Below the pieces are notes generated by a model. The model made no database searches. It was not told the DNA's origin and saw only the letters and a list, made by a program, of their open reading frames with translations. From Pseudomonadota bacterium (lineage in GTDB: Bacteria > Pseudomonadota > Gammaproteobacteria > Steroidobacterales > Steroidobacteraceae): 64,000 nt of DNA. Positions 25,925 to 34,800 of this stretch are shown here, piece by piece; the stretch's first letter is position 1, and the number at the start of each line of letters is the position of its first letter. Made by a program: the position numbers and the translations under genes. The DNA lies in the NCBI GenBank assembly GCA_018241445.1, contig JAFEDT010000018.1, positions 224,807 through 288,806 of the forward strand, in the 5' to 3' direction.

Positions 25925-26659
25925 GTGATCCCCTTGGGTGTTGAACCAGCGCGACGGCTCGCAACTCCTTTGGAGTGGGCAACTGATGTTTTTCCCATGG
26001 AGGAGCGGGCCGGGCGGCCAGGCTTCATCCGGCGGATATGGCGCACGCGGAGCGTCGCTCTTCCGTCTTTCATTTCCGTTGCTGTGCCAACCTGGCAGAT
26101 CGTGTTTGTGCAAAGCCACGACGGATCGCAGAGCATAGTCGCACGCGGCCCGGAAACGTTGGCGACCCGGTCCGGTATCCCGAAGGACGCAATAATCTTC
26201 GGCATTCAGTTCGAATTGGGAGCGTTCCACCCCAACTATCCCATGGGAAACCTCGTGGACAATGCAGAGTCTCTTCCCGTGGATTCGGATCGCACCTTCT
26301 GGCTGAACGGCTCGAGATTCGAGATCCCGACCTTTGAAAACGCCGAGGTGTTCGTCGACCGGCTCGTTCGATCGGGAGGCCTCGTGCAAGATCCCGTCGT
26401 CGAGCAGACGCTGCAGTGCAGACCGATATCGCTATCCGACAGATCCATCCAGCGCCGCTTCATTCGCGCAACCGGATTGACCTATGCAGCACTGCGGCAA
26501 ATGGAACGCGCCGAACGCGCGGCCCGCTTGCTTCGCGGCGGCACTCCGATACTCGATGTGGTAGACAGTCTGGAATATTCCGACCAATCGCATCTGACCC
26601 GATCGCTCAAAAGATTTCTCGGTATGACTCCCGCCCGCATCAGCAAGGCCACTGTCTGA
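25925..26659 (+). CDS. AraC-family transcriptional regulator
   Basis: This is a 244-aa regulator. The C-terminal part carries the AraC double helix-turn-helix, with RSIQRRFIRATGLTYAALRQMERAERAARLL in the first half and VDSLEYSDQSHLTRSLKRFLGMTPARI in the second; the latter is the family signature. The N-terminal 150 residues form a domain I cannot name. The start is uncertain: GTG at 25,925 or an ATG further in (about 25,997, preceded by few good signals). It may regulate the divergent RibD/DHFR-like gene downstream or something elsewhere. Confidence 0.85.
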   Translation: MIPLGVEPARRLATPLEWATDVFPMEERAGRPGFIRRIWRTRSVALPSFISVAVPTWQIVFVQSHDGSQSIVARGPETLATRSGIPKDAIIFGIQFELGAFHPNYPMGNLVDNAESLPVDSDRTFWLNGSRFEIPTFENAEVFVDRLVRSGGLVQDPVVEQTLQCRPISLSDRSIQRRFIRATGLTYAALRQMERAERAARLLRGGTPILDVVDSLEYSDQSHLTRSLKRFLGMTPARISKATV

Positions 26660-26755
26660 GGGCGGGGGGGCTTGTCATCTGCGCCAGGGTCTCGGTAGGG
26701 TGCAGTCGCGCAGGCTTTCCCGCGGCGCTGGGCGAGGCCGCTCGATCGCTCAATG

Positions 26756-27322
26756 TTAAGCGGACAGGTATTTGAGCAGGACGATGCCGGAGCCAAACTC
26801 GGTGCATTCTGCGAGTTTGAGCGCGCCACTCCAGTCTTGAGGAAACAGGCGGATCCCGCGCCCAAGAACCGTTGGGAAGATCATGAGGTTGTATTGATCG
26901 ACCAGGCCGGCGCGCATCAGTGTGTGCAAAAGCATGGCGCTGCCATAAACAATGATATCTCCGCCCGGCGCTGCTTTGAGTTCCCGGACACAGGTCACGA
27001 CATCCTGGCTGACGATCGTCGAGTTGTTCCAGACCGCGGCCTTCAGCGTCCTCGACACGACGTATTTGGGCATTGCATTGATCCTCTTTGCAAAGCCAGC
27101 TTCATCGTTCACCGTCGGCCAGACGGCGGCAAAGGCATCGTAAGTGCGCCGACCCAGTAGCACCGCGTCGCTGTTAAAGAGTTCGGCGCGTTTGAAGGCA
27201 TCGCCTTTTGGCCCCCGCGAGAACGGCCCAGTCCAGTCGCCCAGGCCGGAACCCTCCATGCCGACCGGATCTTCCAGCACACCATCGAGGGACAAGTATT
27301 GCGAGGCGATGATCCTGCTCAC
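26756..27322 (-). CDS. RibD C-terminal / dihydrofolate reductase-like protein
   Basis: This is a 188-aa protein of the RibD_C family. The chosen GTG has AGGAGG 5 bases upstream. The N-terminus SRIIASQYLSLDGVLEDP, LLGRRTYDAFAAVWP, IIVYGSAMLLHTLMRAGLVDQYNL and PTVLGRGIRLF are characteristic of the YyaP/YwjB-type subgroup, which binds NADPH but whose substrates are mostly unknown. It stands alone on the minus strand, convergent with the AraC gene. Confidence 0.85.
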   Translation of the reverse strand: MSRIIASQYLSLDGVLEDPVGMEGSGLGDWTGPFSRGPKGDAFKRAELFNSDAVLLGRRTYDAFAAVWPTVNDEAGFAKRINAMPKYVVSRTLKAAVWNNSTIVSQDVVTCVRELKAAPGGDIIVYGSAMLLHTLMRAGLVDQYNLMIFPTVLGRGIRLFPQDWSGALKLAECTEFGSGIVLLKYLSA

Positions 27323-27487
27323 GGGAGCCTCCTGCCGGCTGCCTGGTTGACGATGGCGCAAGCGTAGTTTGCAAGGTGACTCGCCTTCTTGAAAAAAAAC
27401 GACAGCACGAGCACCGGCGGTCCTGAGCACCAGACGGACCGGCCGATGCCGATCCCCTGCCGGCCCGCTTGCAGTAAACTGGTCTGG

Positions 27488-27500
27488 AGACTAGTCTATG
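27488..27500 (+). promoter_or_regulatory. palindrome before Phd-like antitoxin gene
   Basis: AGACTAGTCT (27488-27497) is a perfect 10-base palindrome 30 bases before the antitoxin start. The ten bases CTAGTCTATG (27491-27500) recur exactly at 38,778-38,787 beside the second toxin-antitoxin pair. A position upstream of an autoregulated operon suggests the antitoxin operator. Confidence 0.5.
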
Positions 27501-27526
27501 GGGTCATGCTCGAAGGAGTGCCTTTC

Positions 27527-27772
27527 ATGAAGGTCGAAATAGGTGCGTACGAAGCCAAGACCAGGCTCCCGGAGCTGCTGCGCCAGGTCCAGGCGGGCAA
27601 GCAGTTCACCATTACCAATCGGGGCAAGGCTATCGCCGACCTGATCCCCAGCCGCGCGCACGCGCCGAAAGACCCCGCGGCGGCGATCGACAAGTTTCTC
27701 GCCTTCATGAAGGCGAATCCCGTGCGCGTCAGGGTCGACATCAAGGCCTTGATCGAGGAAGGCCGGGAGTGA
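27527..27772 (+). CDS. Phd/YefM-family antitoxin
   Basis: This is an 81-aa antitoxin. The start KVEIGAYEAKTRLPELLRQV and the strand FTITNRGKAIADLIPS are typical of Phd/YefM DNA-binding domains. The C-terminal 40 residues would wrap the toxin. AAGGAG lies 8 bases before the ATG. It is translationally coupled to the following PIN-domain toxin (GTGA overlap). It most likely represses its own operon through the palindrome at 27,488. Confidence 0.85.
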   Translation: MKVEIGAYEAKTRLPELLRQVQAGKQFTITNRGKAIADLIPSRAHAPKDPAAAIDKFLAFMKANPVRVRVDIKALIEEGRE

Positions 27773-28197
27773 CGTTCGTTCTTGATGCCTCGGTAACCCT
27801 GTCATGGCTGCTGCGGGACGCGGCAACGCGGGATGCTGCGTACGCCTTTGCCGTGCTGAAGGCCCTGCGCGCGGGAACAGCCGCTTCAGTACCGATGACC
27901 TGGGGGCTGGAGCTGTCCAACGTGCTGGCACGCGCCGAGGGCAAGGGTCAGCTCACGGAGGCCCAAAGCGAATCGTTTCTCGAGATGCTAGAGGCGACCG
28001 CTATCGAGGCGGATTCCGCGACGTACACGCAAGCCCTGACGGACACCCTGCAGCTCGCGCGCCGCCATCGCCTCTCTGCGTACGATGCCTCGTATCTGGA
28101 GCTCGCCCTGCGAAGCGCCCTACCCCTGGCGACGCTCGATTCCGACCTGCGCAAGGCCGCCGGCAAGGCGGGCGTAAAGCTCTACAAGCCCGCGTGA
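27769..28197 (+). CDS. VapC-like PIN-domain toxin
   Basis: This is a 142-aa PIN-domain ribonuclease-type toxin. Acidic residues of the active site are present: VLDASVTLSWLL (first Asp), LELSNVLARA (Glu), SAYDASYLELAL (Asp) and TLDSDLRKAA (Asp). VapC proteins cut tRNA or rRNA when freed of the antitoxin; the target here is unknown. A GTG start overlaps the antitoxin stop. The end overlaps the integrase remnant. Confidence 0.88.
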   Translation: MTFVLDASVTLSWLLRDAATRDAAYAFAVLKALRAGTAASVPMTWGLELSNVLARAEGKGQLTEAQSESFLEMLEATAIEADSATYTQALTDTLQLARRHRLSAYDASYLELALRSALPLATLDSDLRKAAGKAGVKLYKPA

Positions 28198-28328
28198 CCG
28201 CCTCGCGCCTGCCCGCTGTCACACCCTCGCCCTCCGGGAACATCCCGGCACTCTTTGCGCCGGATCCCAAGGCGGCACTGCACTTCCTGGAGTTCTTCGC
28301 CGTACACAGACGGGACCAATCCCAATGA
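28194..28328 (+). pseudogene. 5' remnant of a tyrosine recombinase (phage-type integrase)
   Basis: A 44-codon frame starting with GTG at 28,194 (overlapping the toxin stop) reads NIPALFAPDPKAALHFLEFF near its end. This closely resembles the start of the N-terminal core-binding domain of phage/plasmid-type integrases, where such a segment is followed by RNPNTRRAY. Here similarity stops after about EFFAVH and a TGA follows, so the catalytic domain is missing. It marks an old insertion or deletion between the toxin-antitoxin pair and the WYL gene. The identification rests on memory of the family motif. Confidence 0.45.
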
Positions 28329-28358
28329 TGCGCAGTGGGCGATGAGGAACCGCACGCC

Positions 28359-29330
28359 ATGGAACGCCTCGAACGCTTCTACAAAATTGACCAGCTGCTT
28401 AAAGCCAGCAAGCCGGTGTCGTTTCATCGACTCGAGGACATCCTCGGCGTCTCGCGCGCCACGCTGAAGCGCGATATGGACTACATGCGCGATCGCTTCA
28501 ACGCGCCCATCGAATACGATCGCGCCGCCAACGGCTATAAATTCGGCGCACCGCGCAACGGACCCAAATACGAACTCCCCGGGCTGTGGTTCAGCGCGTC
28601 CGAGGTGTTTGCCCTGCTGACGACCCTGCGCCTGCTCGGTGAGCTGCAGCCCGGCCTGCTGGCGAACCACGTTGCTACGCTGATCACCCGCCTGAAGAAG
28701 ATCGGGGAGGAGGAGGGCGATCACTCCTGGAAGGAGATCGAGGACCGGATCCGCATCTTCCAGCCGCAGCGGCGCACTGCGGATCCCGCCCAGTTCAGCG
28801 TGGTAGCCGCAGGACTGCTGAAGCGGCGGCGGCTTGCAATCCGGCACTACAACCGCGCAGAAGACCGGGTGACGGAGCGCGAAGTGTCGCCGCAGCGCCT
28901 CGTCCACTACCGCGATAACTGGTACCTGGATGCGTACTGCCACCTGCGGGAGGGACTGCGCAGTTTTGCCGTGGACGCGATTCAACAGGCGGAGCTGAAG
29001 GACACGCGCGCGAAGGAAGTGTCCGCGAAGGAACTCGACGCCTATCTCGCCGCCGGGTTCGGGATCTTCGGGGGCTCGGATCTGAAATGGGCGGCGCTGC
29101 GGTTCTCTGCGGCGGCGGCGCGGTGGGTGGCGTCGCAGATCTGGCACCCGGAGCAGCGCCATCGTATCGAGAGCGACGGGCGCTTCGTGCTGGAGGTTCC
29201 CTACACCGATGACCGGGAACTGGTGATGGAGATCCTGAGGTTCGGTGCCGATGTCGAGGTGTTGGCGCCGCTGGCGTTGCGCACGAGAGTGGTTGGAATT
29301 CTCAGGAATGCCGCCGAAGCCTACAAGTAA
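28359..29330 (+). CDS. WYL-domain transcriptional regulator
   Basis: This is a 323-aa regulator from the ATG with GAGGAA 9 bases upstream. The N-terminal winged helix (FYKIDQLLKASKPVSFHRLE, then LGVSRATLKRDMDYMRDRF) is DeoR-like. The central WYL domain has the literal motif in DNWYLDAYCHLREG. A C-terminal extension (FVLEVPYTDDRELVMEILRFGADVEVL) matches the WCX domain. WYL proteins of this shape often sit beside and repress phage-defence systems, sensing nucleic acid or nucleotides. It is convergent with a ParE-type toxin and lies 0.7 kb before the rmuC operon, whose regulator it could be; that link is inference. Confidence 0.9.
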   Translation: MERLERFYKIDQLLKASKPVSFHRLEDILGVSRATLKRDMDYMRDRFNAPIEYDRAANGYKFGAPRNGPKYELPGLWFSASEVFALLTTLRLLGELQPGLLANHVATLITRLKKIGEEEGDHSWKEIEDRIRIFQPQRRTADPAQFSVVAAGLLKRRRLAIRHYNRAEDRVTEREVSPQRLVHYRDNWYLDAYCHLREGLRSFAVDAIQQAELKDTRAKEVSAKELDAYLAAGFGIFGGSDLKWAALRFSAAAARWVASQIWHPEQRHRIESDGRFVLEVPYTDDRELVMEILRFGADVEVLAPLALRTRVVGILRNAAEAYK

Positions 29331-29335
29331 TTGGC

Positions 29336-29632
29336 CTATTTGCTGCTCAATGCTCTCCGCATGCGACTCGGTCGCTGCCTGCAATCCAGCACACGCCAGA
29401 TGATGCAAATATCATGGTCGACCTGGTAGTAAATCGCGTAGGGGAACCGCCGGGCGAGCATGCGATGAAAGCCCCAGATCTTCATGTGGATGCCGGCATA
29501 TAAAGCCAGTGAGTCGATATCGGCAATCAGCGCATCGACAAAGTAATCGCCCAGTTCCGGCCCGTGTTGAGCGTAGAAGTCTTTGCCGCGCTCAAGATCG
29601 CCGAATGCGGACGGTAAGATCCGCAGCTGCAT
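29336..29632 (-). CDS. ParE/RelE-superfamily toxin
   Basis: This is a 98-aa protein with the RelE/ParE fold pattern: LRILPSAFGDLERGKDFYAQ, then HRMLARRFPYAIYYQVDHDICIIWRVLDCRQRP. The RFPYAIYY strand and final IWRVLDCR strand are characteristic. The target (ribosome or gyrase) cannot be told from the sequence. It follows its antitoxin gene with a 4-base gap, the usual order, and ends 5 bases from the convergent WYL gene. Confidence 0.85.
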   Translation of the reverse strand: MQLRILPSAFGDLERGKDFYAQHGPELGDYFVDALIADIDSLALYAGIHMKIWGFHRMLARRFPYAIYYQVDHDICIIWRVLDCRQRPSRMRRALSSK

Positions 29633-29636
29633 CGAC

Positions 29637-29843
29637 CTACTTTTGGAGTTCGCGCTTCGCCGTCGCCCAGTCCATCGGCTGTTCGCCGCCTGCGTCGTGG
29701 CGTTGCTGTGTTTCTTTCAGCGCTTGCTCGTGCCAGTCTGGCGATTCATACCGGTCGCCTTCGCGACCGATAGCGTCCCACAGCTCCTGCAGGGCGCGGA
29801 GCTTGTCTTCCCAGGACATACGGTCAAAGACCAGCGTGCTCAT
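29637..29843 (-). CDS. addiction-module antitoxin (small helical type)
   Basis: This is a 68-aa partner of the ParE-like toxin. The pattern WEDKLRALQELWDAIG, then ESPDWHEQALKETQQRHDAG and a C-terminal DWATAKREL matches the family of putative addiction-module components. These bind the toxin with helical segments and lack a clear DNA-binding domain. The gap to the toxin is 4 bases. Its promoter must lie in the AT-rich stretch 29,844-30,038. Confidence 0.8.
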   Translation of the reverse strand: MSTLVFDRMSWEDKLRALQELWDAIGREGDRYESPDWHEQALKETQQRHDAGGEQPMDWATAKRELQK

Positions 29844-30038
29844 GGTGCTTGTAGCCTATCTGGGGAGGTGGACTGCGGCAACTTTCTCATTCGACCGAAC
29901 GCAGTAACTATAAAAATCAGATTATCAAATGCTTAACAGCAATACTTAACGTAATATTCCCCTTCATCCAGTACTGGCTCACGCCCTGAGCCAGTGCCCC
30001 CTCGACAATGGCGCCAACCTGAAAAGAAGGAGAGCGCC
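29844..30038. promoter_or_regulatory. AT-rich divergent promoter region with hairpin
   Basis: This 195-base gap is strikingly AT-rich compared with both sides. It separates the minus-strand toxin-antitoxin pair from the seven-gene plus-strand operon. It contains repeated CTTAAC words and, at 29973-29995, a perfect hairpin ACTGGCTCA-CGCCC-TGAGCCAGT. Divergent promoters and an operator are expected here. I could not fix one -35/-10 pair with confidence. Confidence 0.5.
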
Positions 30039-30314
30039 ATGTCCGTTTCCCTGAGTGCCCACGCCCGCATGCGCATGCAGCAGCGCGGCATTTCGCCCGC
30101 GGCCCTGCAGATCCTGTTCGAGCTCGGCGAGGCGTGCCCGGCTCCCGGTGGCGGCGAAGTCGTCTATCTCGATCGTGCCGATCGGGGGGAAGTCGGCCGG
30201 CGGGCCCGCTGCATCCGCGGGCGCGATCGCGTCAAGCGCCTCTACGCCGTTACTGACGGGCATGGCACGGTGATCACCGTCGGACACCGTTATCGGCGCA
30301 TCGCACGGATCTGA
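30039..30314 (+). CDS. DUF4258-like small protein
   Basis: This is a 91-aa protein with the opening LSAHARMRMQQRGISPAALQ, the HARxRMxxRGI motif seen in DUF4258, and a C-terminal RLYAVTDGHGTVITVGHRY strand pair. The fold is thought to be distantly related to RelE-type proteins; the function is unknown. AGAAGGAGAG precedes the ATG. It ends 16 bases before rmuC and is probably the first gene of the operon. It could be a lone toxin-like protein or a regulator. Confidence 0.65.
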   Translation: MSVSLSAHARMRMQQRGISPAALQILFELGEACPAPGGGEVVYLDRADRGEVGRRARCIRGRDRVKRLYAVTDGHGTVITVGHRYRRIARI

Positions 30315-30330
30315 CTCCTGGAGCATGAAC

Positions 30331-31881
30331 ATGAGCATCCAACTGTTGTTTTCGGCATTCCTGGCGGTCGTCGCTGCCTGCGCCATCGGAGTTGCGGTGT
30401 GGGCCCTGCTGGCGCTGCGCCGCGTGCGCACCGAGGCCGAGGACTGGCGCACCCGGCATGAGGCGCTGCAACTGGAACTTGCGCGCTCCGGCGCCCAGGT
30501 CGGACTCGTGGGACCGCTGGAGAAGGAACGCGACGAGTTGCGCGAGCGCCTCGAGTATCTCGGCACCGAACGATCCCGCCTGGAGACACTCGCGGACCGC
30601 GTGCCGGTGCTTGAAGGGGAGCTGAGGGCCGCCAGCGACGAGCTGGTCAACCAGAAGACCTCCAACGCCGCGCTCATGATGCGCCTTTCGGAACAGGCGC
30701 AGGCGCACCAGGACAAGGTCGCGGCGCTCACGGAGGTCAACACCGGCATCGAGAACAACCTCAAGGCCATGGCCGCGCAGGTACTGCAGTCCAGCCAGGG
30801 TACGTTCCTGGAGCTCGCCAACCAGGCGTTCGAGAAACACAAGGTGGGGGCGGAGGCGGACCTGCAGGCACGCCAGAAAGCGGTGGAGAATCTCCTGACG
30901 CCGTTGCAGGAGACGCTCACCGCCTACCGGCAGCAGACTTCCGAGCTGGAGCGCGTCCGCGCCGAGGCCTACGGCGCGCTGTCGGGCGAGCTGCGCTCGG
31001 TCGCCGAGACCCAGAACGCCGTGCGCACCGAGACATCGCGACTGGTGCAGGCGCTGCGCGCCTCGCCCAAGACGCGCGGCCGCTGGGGCGAGCACACCCT
31101 GCAGAACGTGCTGGAACTGTCGGGACTCACGCCATACTGCGATTTCCTGACCGAGGAGACCTTCGAGCGCCGCGAGGAGCGGGTGCGGCCGGACGTGGTG
31201 ATCCGCCTGCCGGGCGGGCGCAGCCTGGTGGTGGATGCCAAGACCTCCACTACTGCCTACCTTGACGCCGTGGAAGCCGTCACGGACGACGAGCGCGAGA
31301 AGCACCTGGTGCTGCACGCCGCCCAGACCCGCGAGCACATGAAGAAGCTCGCCTCGAAGAGCTACTGGGACGGACTGACGGAAACACCGGACTTCGTGGT
31401 CATGTTCATCCCCGGGGAGAACTTCTATTCGGCGGCGGTGGAGCGCGATCCGGCCCTGTTCGAAGACGCCGTCTCTCACCGGGTCATCATCGTCACGCCC
31501 TCCACGCTGATCGCGCTCGCCAAGGCGGTGGCCTTCGGCTGGCGGCAGGAGAAGGTGGCCGAGACGGCCCGCCAGGTCCATGAACTGGGCCGTGAGCTGT
31601 ATCGCAGGATCACGGTGATGGCCGGGCACATCCACGCCTGCGGCGGGTCGCTCAGCAAGTCCGTGAAGTGCTTCAACGAGTTCATCGGCAGCCTGGAGCA
31701 GTCTGTGATGCCACAGGTGCGGCGCTTCAATGAACTGGAAGTCGAGGGCGCCGCGGATGAGATCCCGGCCTTGAAACCGGTCGAACTGCAGACGCGGCTG
31801 CTGCGCAGCGACCGTGACTTCGCCCCGTCACTGCCCGCCAGCGCCAACGGCGAAGCCGGTTCCCCGGCCACGGCGGCATGA
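30331..31881 (+). CDS. rmuC: DNA recombination protein RmuC
   Basis: This is a 516-aa protein with an N-terminal membrane helix (LLFSAFLAVVAACAIGVAVWALLAL), a long coiled coil (about residues 40-200) and the RmuC nuclease-like domain. In the latter RPDVVIRLPGGRSLVVDAKT gives the D...DxK signature of restriction-type nucleases, and FMFIPGENFYSAAVERDP-like segments follow. RmuC limits inversions at short inverted repeats in E. coli. ATG at 30,331 has GGAG at a 7-base distance. It is usually a lone core gene; here it is embedded in a tight operon with a nuclease-helicase. Confidence 0.92.
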   Translation: MSIQLLFSAFLAVVAACAIGVAVWALLALRRVRTEAEDWRTRHEALQLELARSGAQVGLVGPLEKERDELRERLEYLGTERSRLETLADRVPVLEGELRAASDELVNQKTSNAALMMRLSEQAQAHQDKVAALTEVNTGIENNLKAMAAQVLQSSQGTFLELANQAFEKHKVGAEADLQARQKAVENLLTPLQETLTAYRQQTSELERVRAEAYGALSGELRSVAETQNAVRTETSRLVQALRASPKTRGRWGEHTLQNVLELSGLTPYCDFLTEETFERREERVRPDVVIRLPGGRSLVVDAKTSTTAYLDAVEAVTDDEREKHLVLHAAQTREHMKKLASKSYWDGLTETPDFVVMFIPGENFYSAAVERDPALFEDAVSHRVIIVTPSTLIALAKAVAFGWRQEKVAETARQVHELGRELYRRITVMAGHIHACGGSLSKSVKCFNEFIGSLEQSVMPQVRRFNELEVEGAADEIPALKPVELQTRLLRSDRDFAPSLPASANGEAGSPATAA

Positions 31882-31888
31882 AGGACCC

Positions 31889-34800
31889 GTGCAGCGCTAT
31901 AACAACAACATCCTCTACTCCGCCTCGGACCTGGTGACGTTCCTGGGCTGCCGGCACGCCACCGTGCTGGATCGGCGTCGGCTGGATGATCCAGTTCCCG
32001 TGGCCACGGACGACGCCTATGCGAAGCTGCTGCAGCAGAAGGGCATCGAGCACGAGCGGCGCTTGCTGGAGCGGTATCGGACCGAAGGCAGGCGCATCGC
32101 CGAGATCGCACAGGACGGCTCGCTCGAGGAGCGCACCGCACGCACGCGCGTGGCCATGCAGGAGGGCGCCGGGGTCATCTACCAGGGCGCTTTTCACTCG
32201 GGCCGCTGGCACGGCTACGCGGACTTCCTGTTACGGGTGGACGGCGCTTCCGCGCTCGGGGCATACCACTACGAACCGCTGGACACGAAGCTGGCCCACA
32301 GCGCCAGGCCGAAACACGTCATGCAGCTCGCGGTGTATGCGGATCTGCTGACCGCCGCCCAGGGCCGCGAGCCGCAGCGCTTCCACGTGCTGCTGGGATC
32401 CGGGGAGAGGGTAACCCTGAGAGCGGCGGACTTCCGTTATTACTTCGCCCAGGCCCGCGGGCGCTTCGAGTCGTATGTCACGGCGCTCCCGGCCCAGTCC
32501 ACAGGCGTCCCCTGCCGGGCCTGTGATTTATGCCGCTGGCGCGATCGCTGTGGAAACGAATGGGAGGCCGCCGATCACCTGAGCCTGGTGGCGAGGATCT
32601 CGGGCGCGCAGATCGAGAAGCTCAACGAGTCAGGGGTGCGCACCATGGCGCAGCTCGCCGGACTGGAACCTGACACGAAGATCGCCGGGGTGCGGGCGGA
32701 GGTGCTGGGACGCCTCACCGCCCAGGCTCGCCTGCAAACCCACAAGCGCCTGACGGGAGAGAACCAGGTCGAGGTGCTGGCCGCAGAACCGCGCCAGGGC
32801 TTCGAGCGCTTGCCGCAACCCGATGACGGCGACCTGTTCTTCGACATGGAGGGAGATCCCCTGCATGAGGAGGGCCTGGAATACCTGTTCGGATTCGTAT
32901 ATCGCGACGGTGACCAGGTGGCGTTCCAGCCGTTCTGGGGCCATACCCGCGCCGGGGAGAAGGCGGCGTTTGAAGCTGCGATGGACTTCATCACCACCCG
33001 GCTTGAGAAACATCCGCACGCCCACATCTATCACTACGCAGCCTATGAAGAAACCGCCATCAAGCGGCTGGCAATGCTCCACGGGACGCGGGAGGCCGAA
33101 GTCGACAACCTGCTGCGGACCGGCAAGCTCGTCGATCTCTACCGGGTGGTGCGTGAATCCATCCGCGTGTCAGAACCGCGCTATTCGATCAAGAACATCG
33201 AGGTGTTCTACCGCGGGCCGCGTGTCGGCGGCGTCAGCACGGCTGATGAGAGTGTGGTGATGTACGAACGGTGGCGCACGATCGGGAAGCCTGAACTCCT
33301 CAGGGAAATCGAGGATTACAACCGGATCGATTGCGAGTCGACGCTGCAGCTGCGCGACTGGCTGTTGACCTTGCGGCCGGACGGCGCGCCCTGGCACGGC
33401 GACCGGCCACCGGACCCGAAGGAGGAAGAGCGGACCGCGGAGCGCGTGGCGGCGGAACAGCAGACCGCGGAGATGATCGACGCGCTGCGCGACGCACCCG
33501 CTACCGAGCAGCCGTTCCGCGAGCTCGTGGGCCACCTGCTGGAGTTTCACAAGCGCGAGGCCAAGCCCGGATGGTGGTTCCAGTTCACCCGCGCCGAGCT
33601 GCCGCTCGAGGAACTGATCGAGGATGGCGAATGCCTGGGAGGCCTGGAACGCGACCAGTCGGTACCGGCCTTCCGCGAGAAGCAGTCCATGGTTTACACG
33701 TTCAGATTCCCGCCGCAGGACTTCAAGATGCGCAAGGGAAAGCACCCGCGCCGCGCGACAGCGGATCGGGAACCCGCCGGGACGATCTTCGACCTGGATG
33801 AAGCTGCCGGACGGATTCAACTCAAGATTGGCGCGAAGGCCCCGCCATTCGAGGATCGCTTCTCGCTGATTCCGCCAGATCCGATCGGCACCGAGCCGCT
33901 GCGCGATGCGGTGTATCGCTATGCGCAATCCGTCGTGGCAGGCAACGGGCGCTACGCCGCTGTCACGGCTGCGCTGAAACGCAAATTGCCCCGGATCGCG
34001 GGCCTCGTGCCGGGGGCGCGCGTCATTCCGGTCGGCGCCGACACCGTTCCGGGCGCCATTGCCGCGATCGGCAGGATGCAATCCTCTTATCTCCTGGTCC
34101 AGGGACCGCCGGGGGCCGGCAAGACCTACCTGTCGGCGCGCGCCATTGTGGCGCTGCTGCGGGAGGGCCGGCGGGTGGCTATCGCCGCCAATTCCCACAA
34201 GGCGGTGAACCGGCTGCTGCAGGAGGTCGCACAGCTCGCCGCCCGCGAAGGAGTCGCACTCAAGGGCGTCAAGAAGTGCTCCACGGACGAACACGTGTGC
34301 GAAGCCCCGGGCATCGTGAACGTCGATGACAATGACGCGGTCACGGCGGACTTCAACCTGGTCGCCGGGACCGCGTGGCTCTTCGCCCGGCCCGAGCACG
34401 ACCAGGCGTTCGACCATCTCTTCGTCGATGAGGCCGGGCAGGTGTCGCTCGGTCACCTGGTGGCGATGGGCCTGTGCGCGCGCAACCTGGTGCTGGTGGG
34501 GGACCAGATGCAGCTCGGCCAGCCCATCCAGGGCACACATCCGGGCGAATCCGGGCTGTCGGCGCTGGAGTTTCTCCTCAAGGACTATGCCACCATCCCA
34601 CCGGAGCGGGGCGTGTTCCTGGAGATCACGCGCCGCCTGCACCCGGATGTCTGCCGGTTCATCTCCGAGGCCGTCTATGAAGGCCGATTGCACGCCGATC
34701 CTTCCTGCGCCGCCCGGCGCCTGGTTCTCGGGGCGCAGGCGGACCCGGCCCTGAAGGTTAGCGGGATCTCGTGGGTATCGGTGGAGCACCAGGAATGCAC

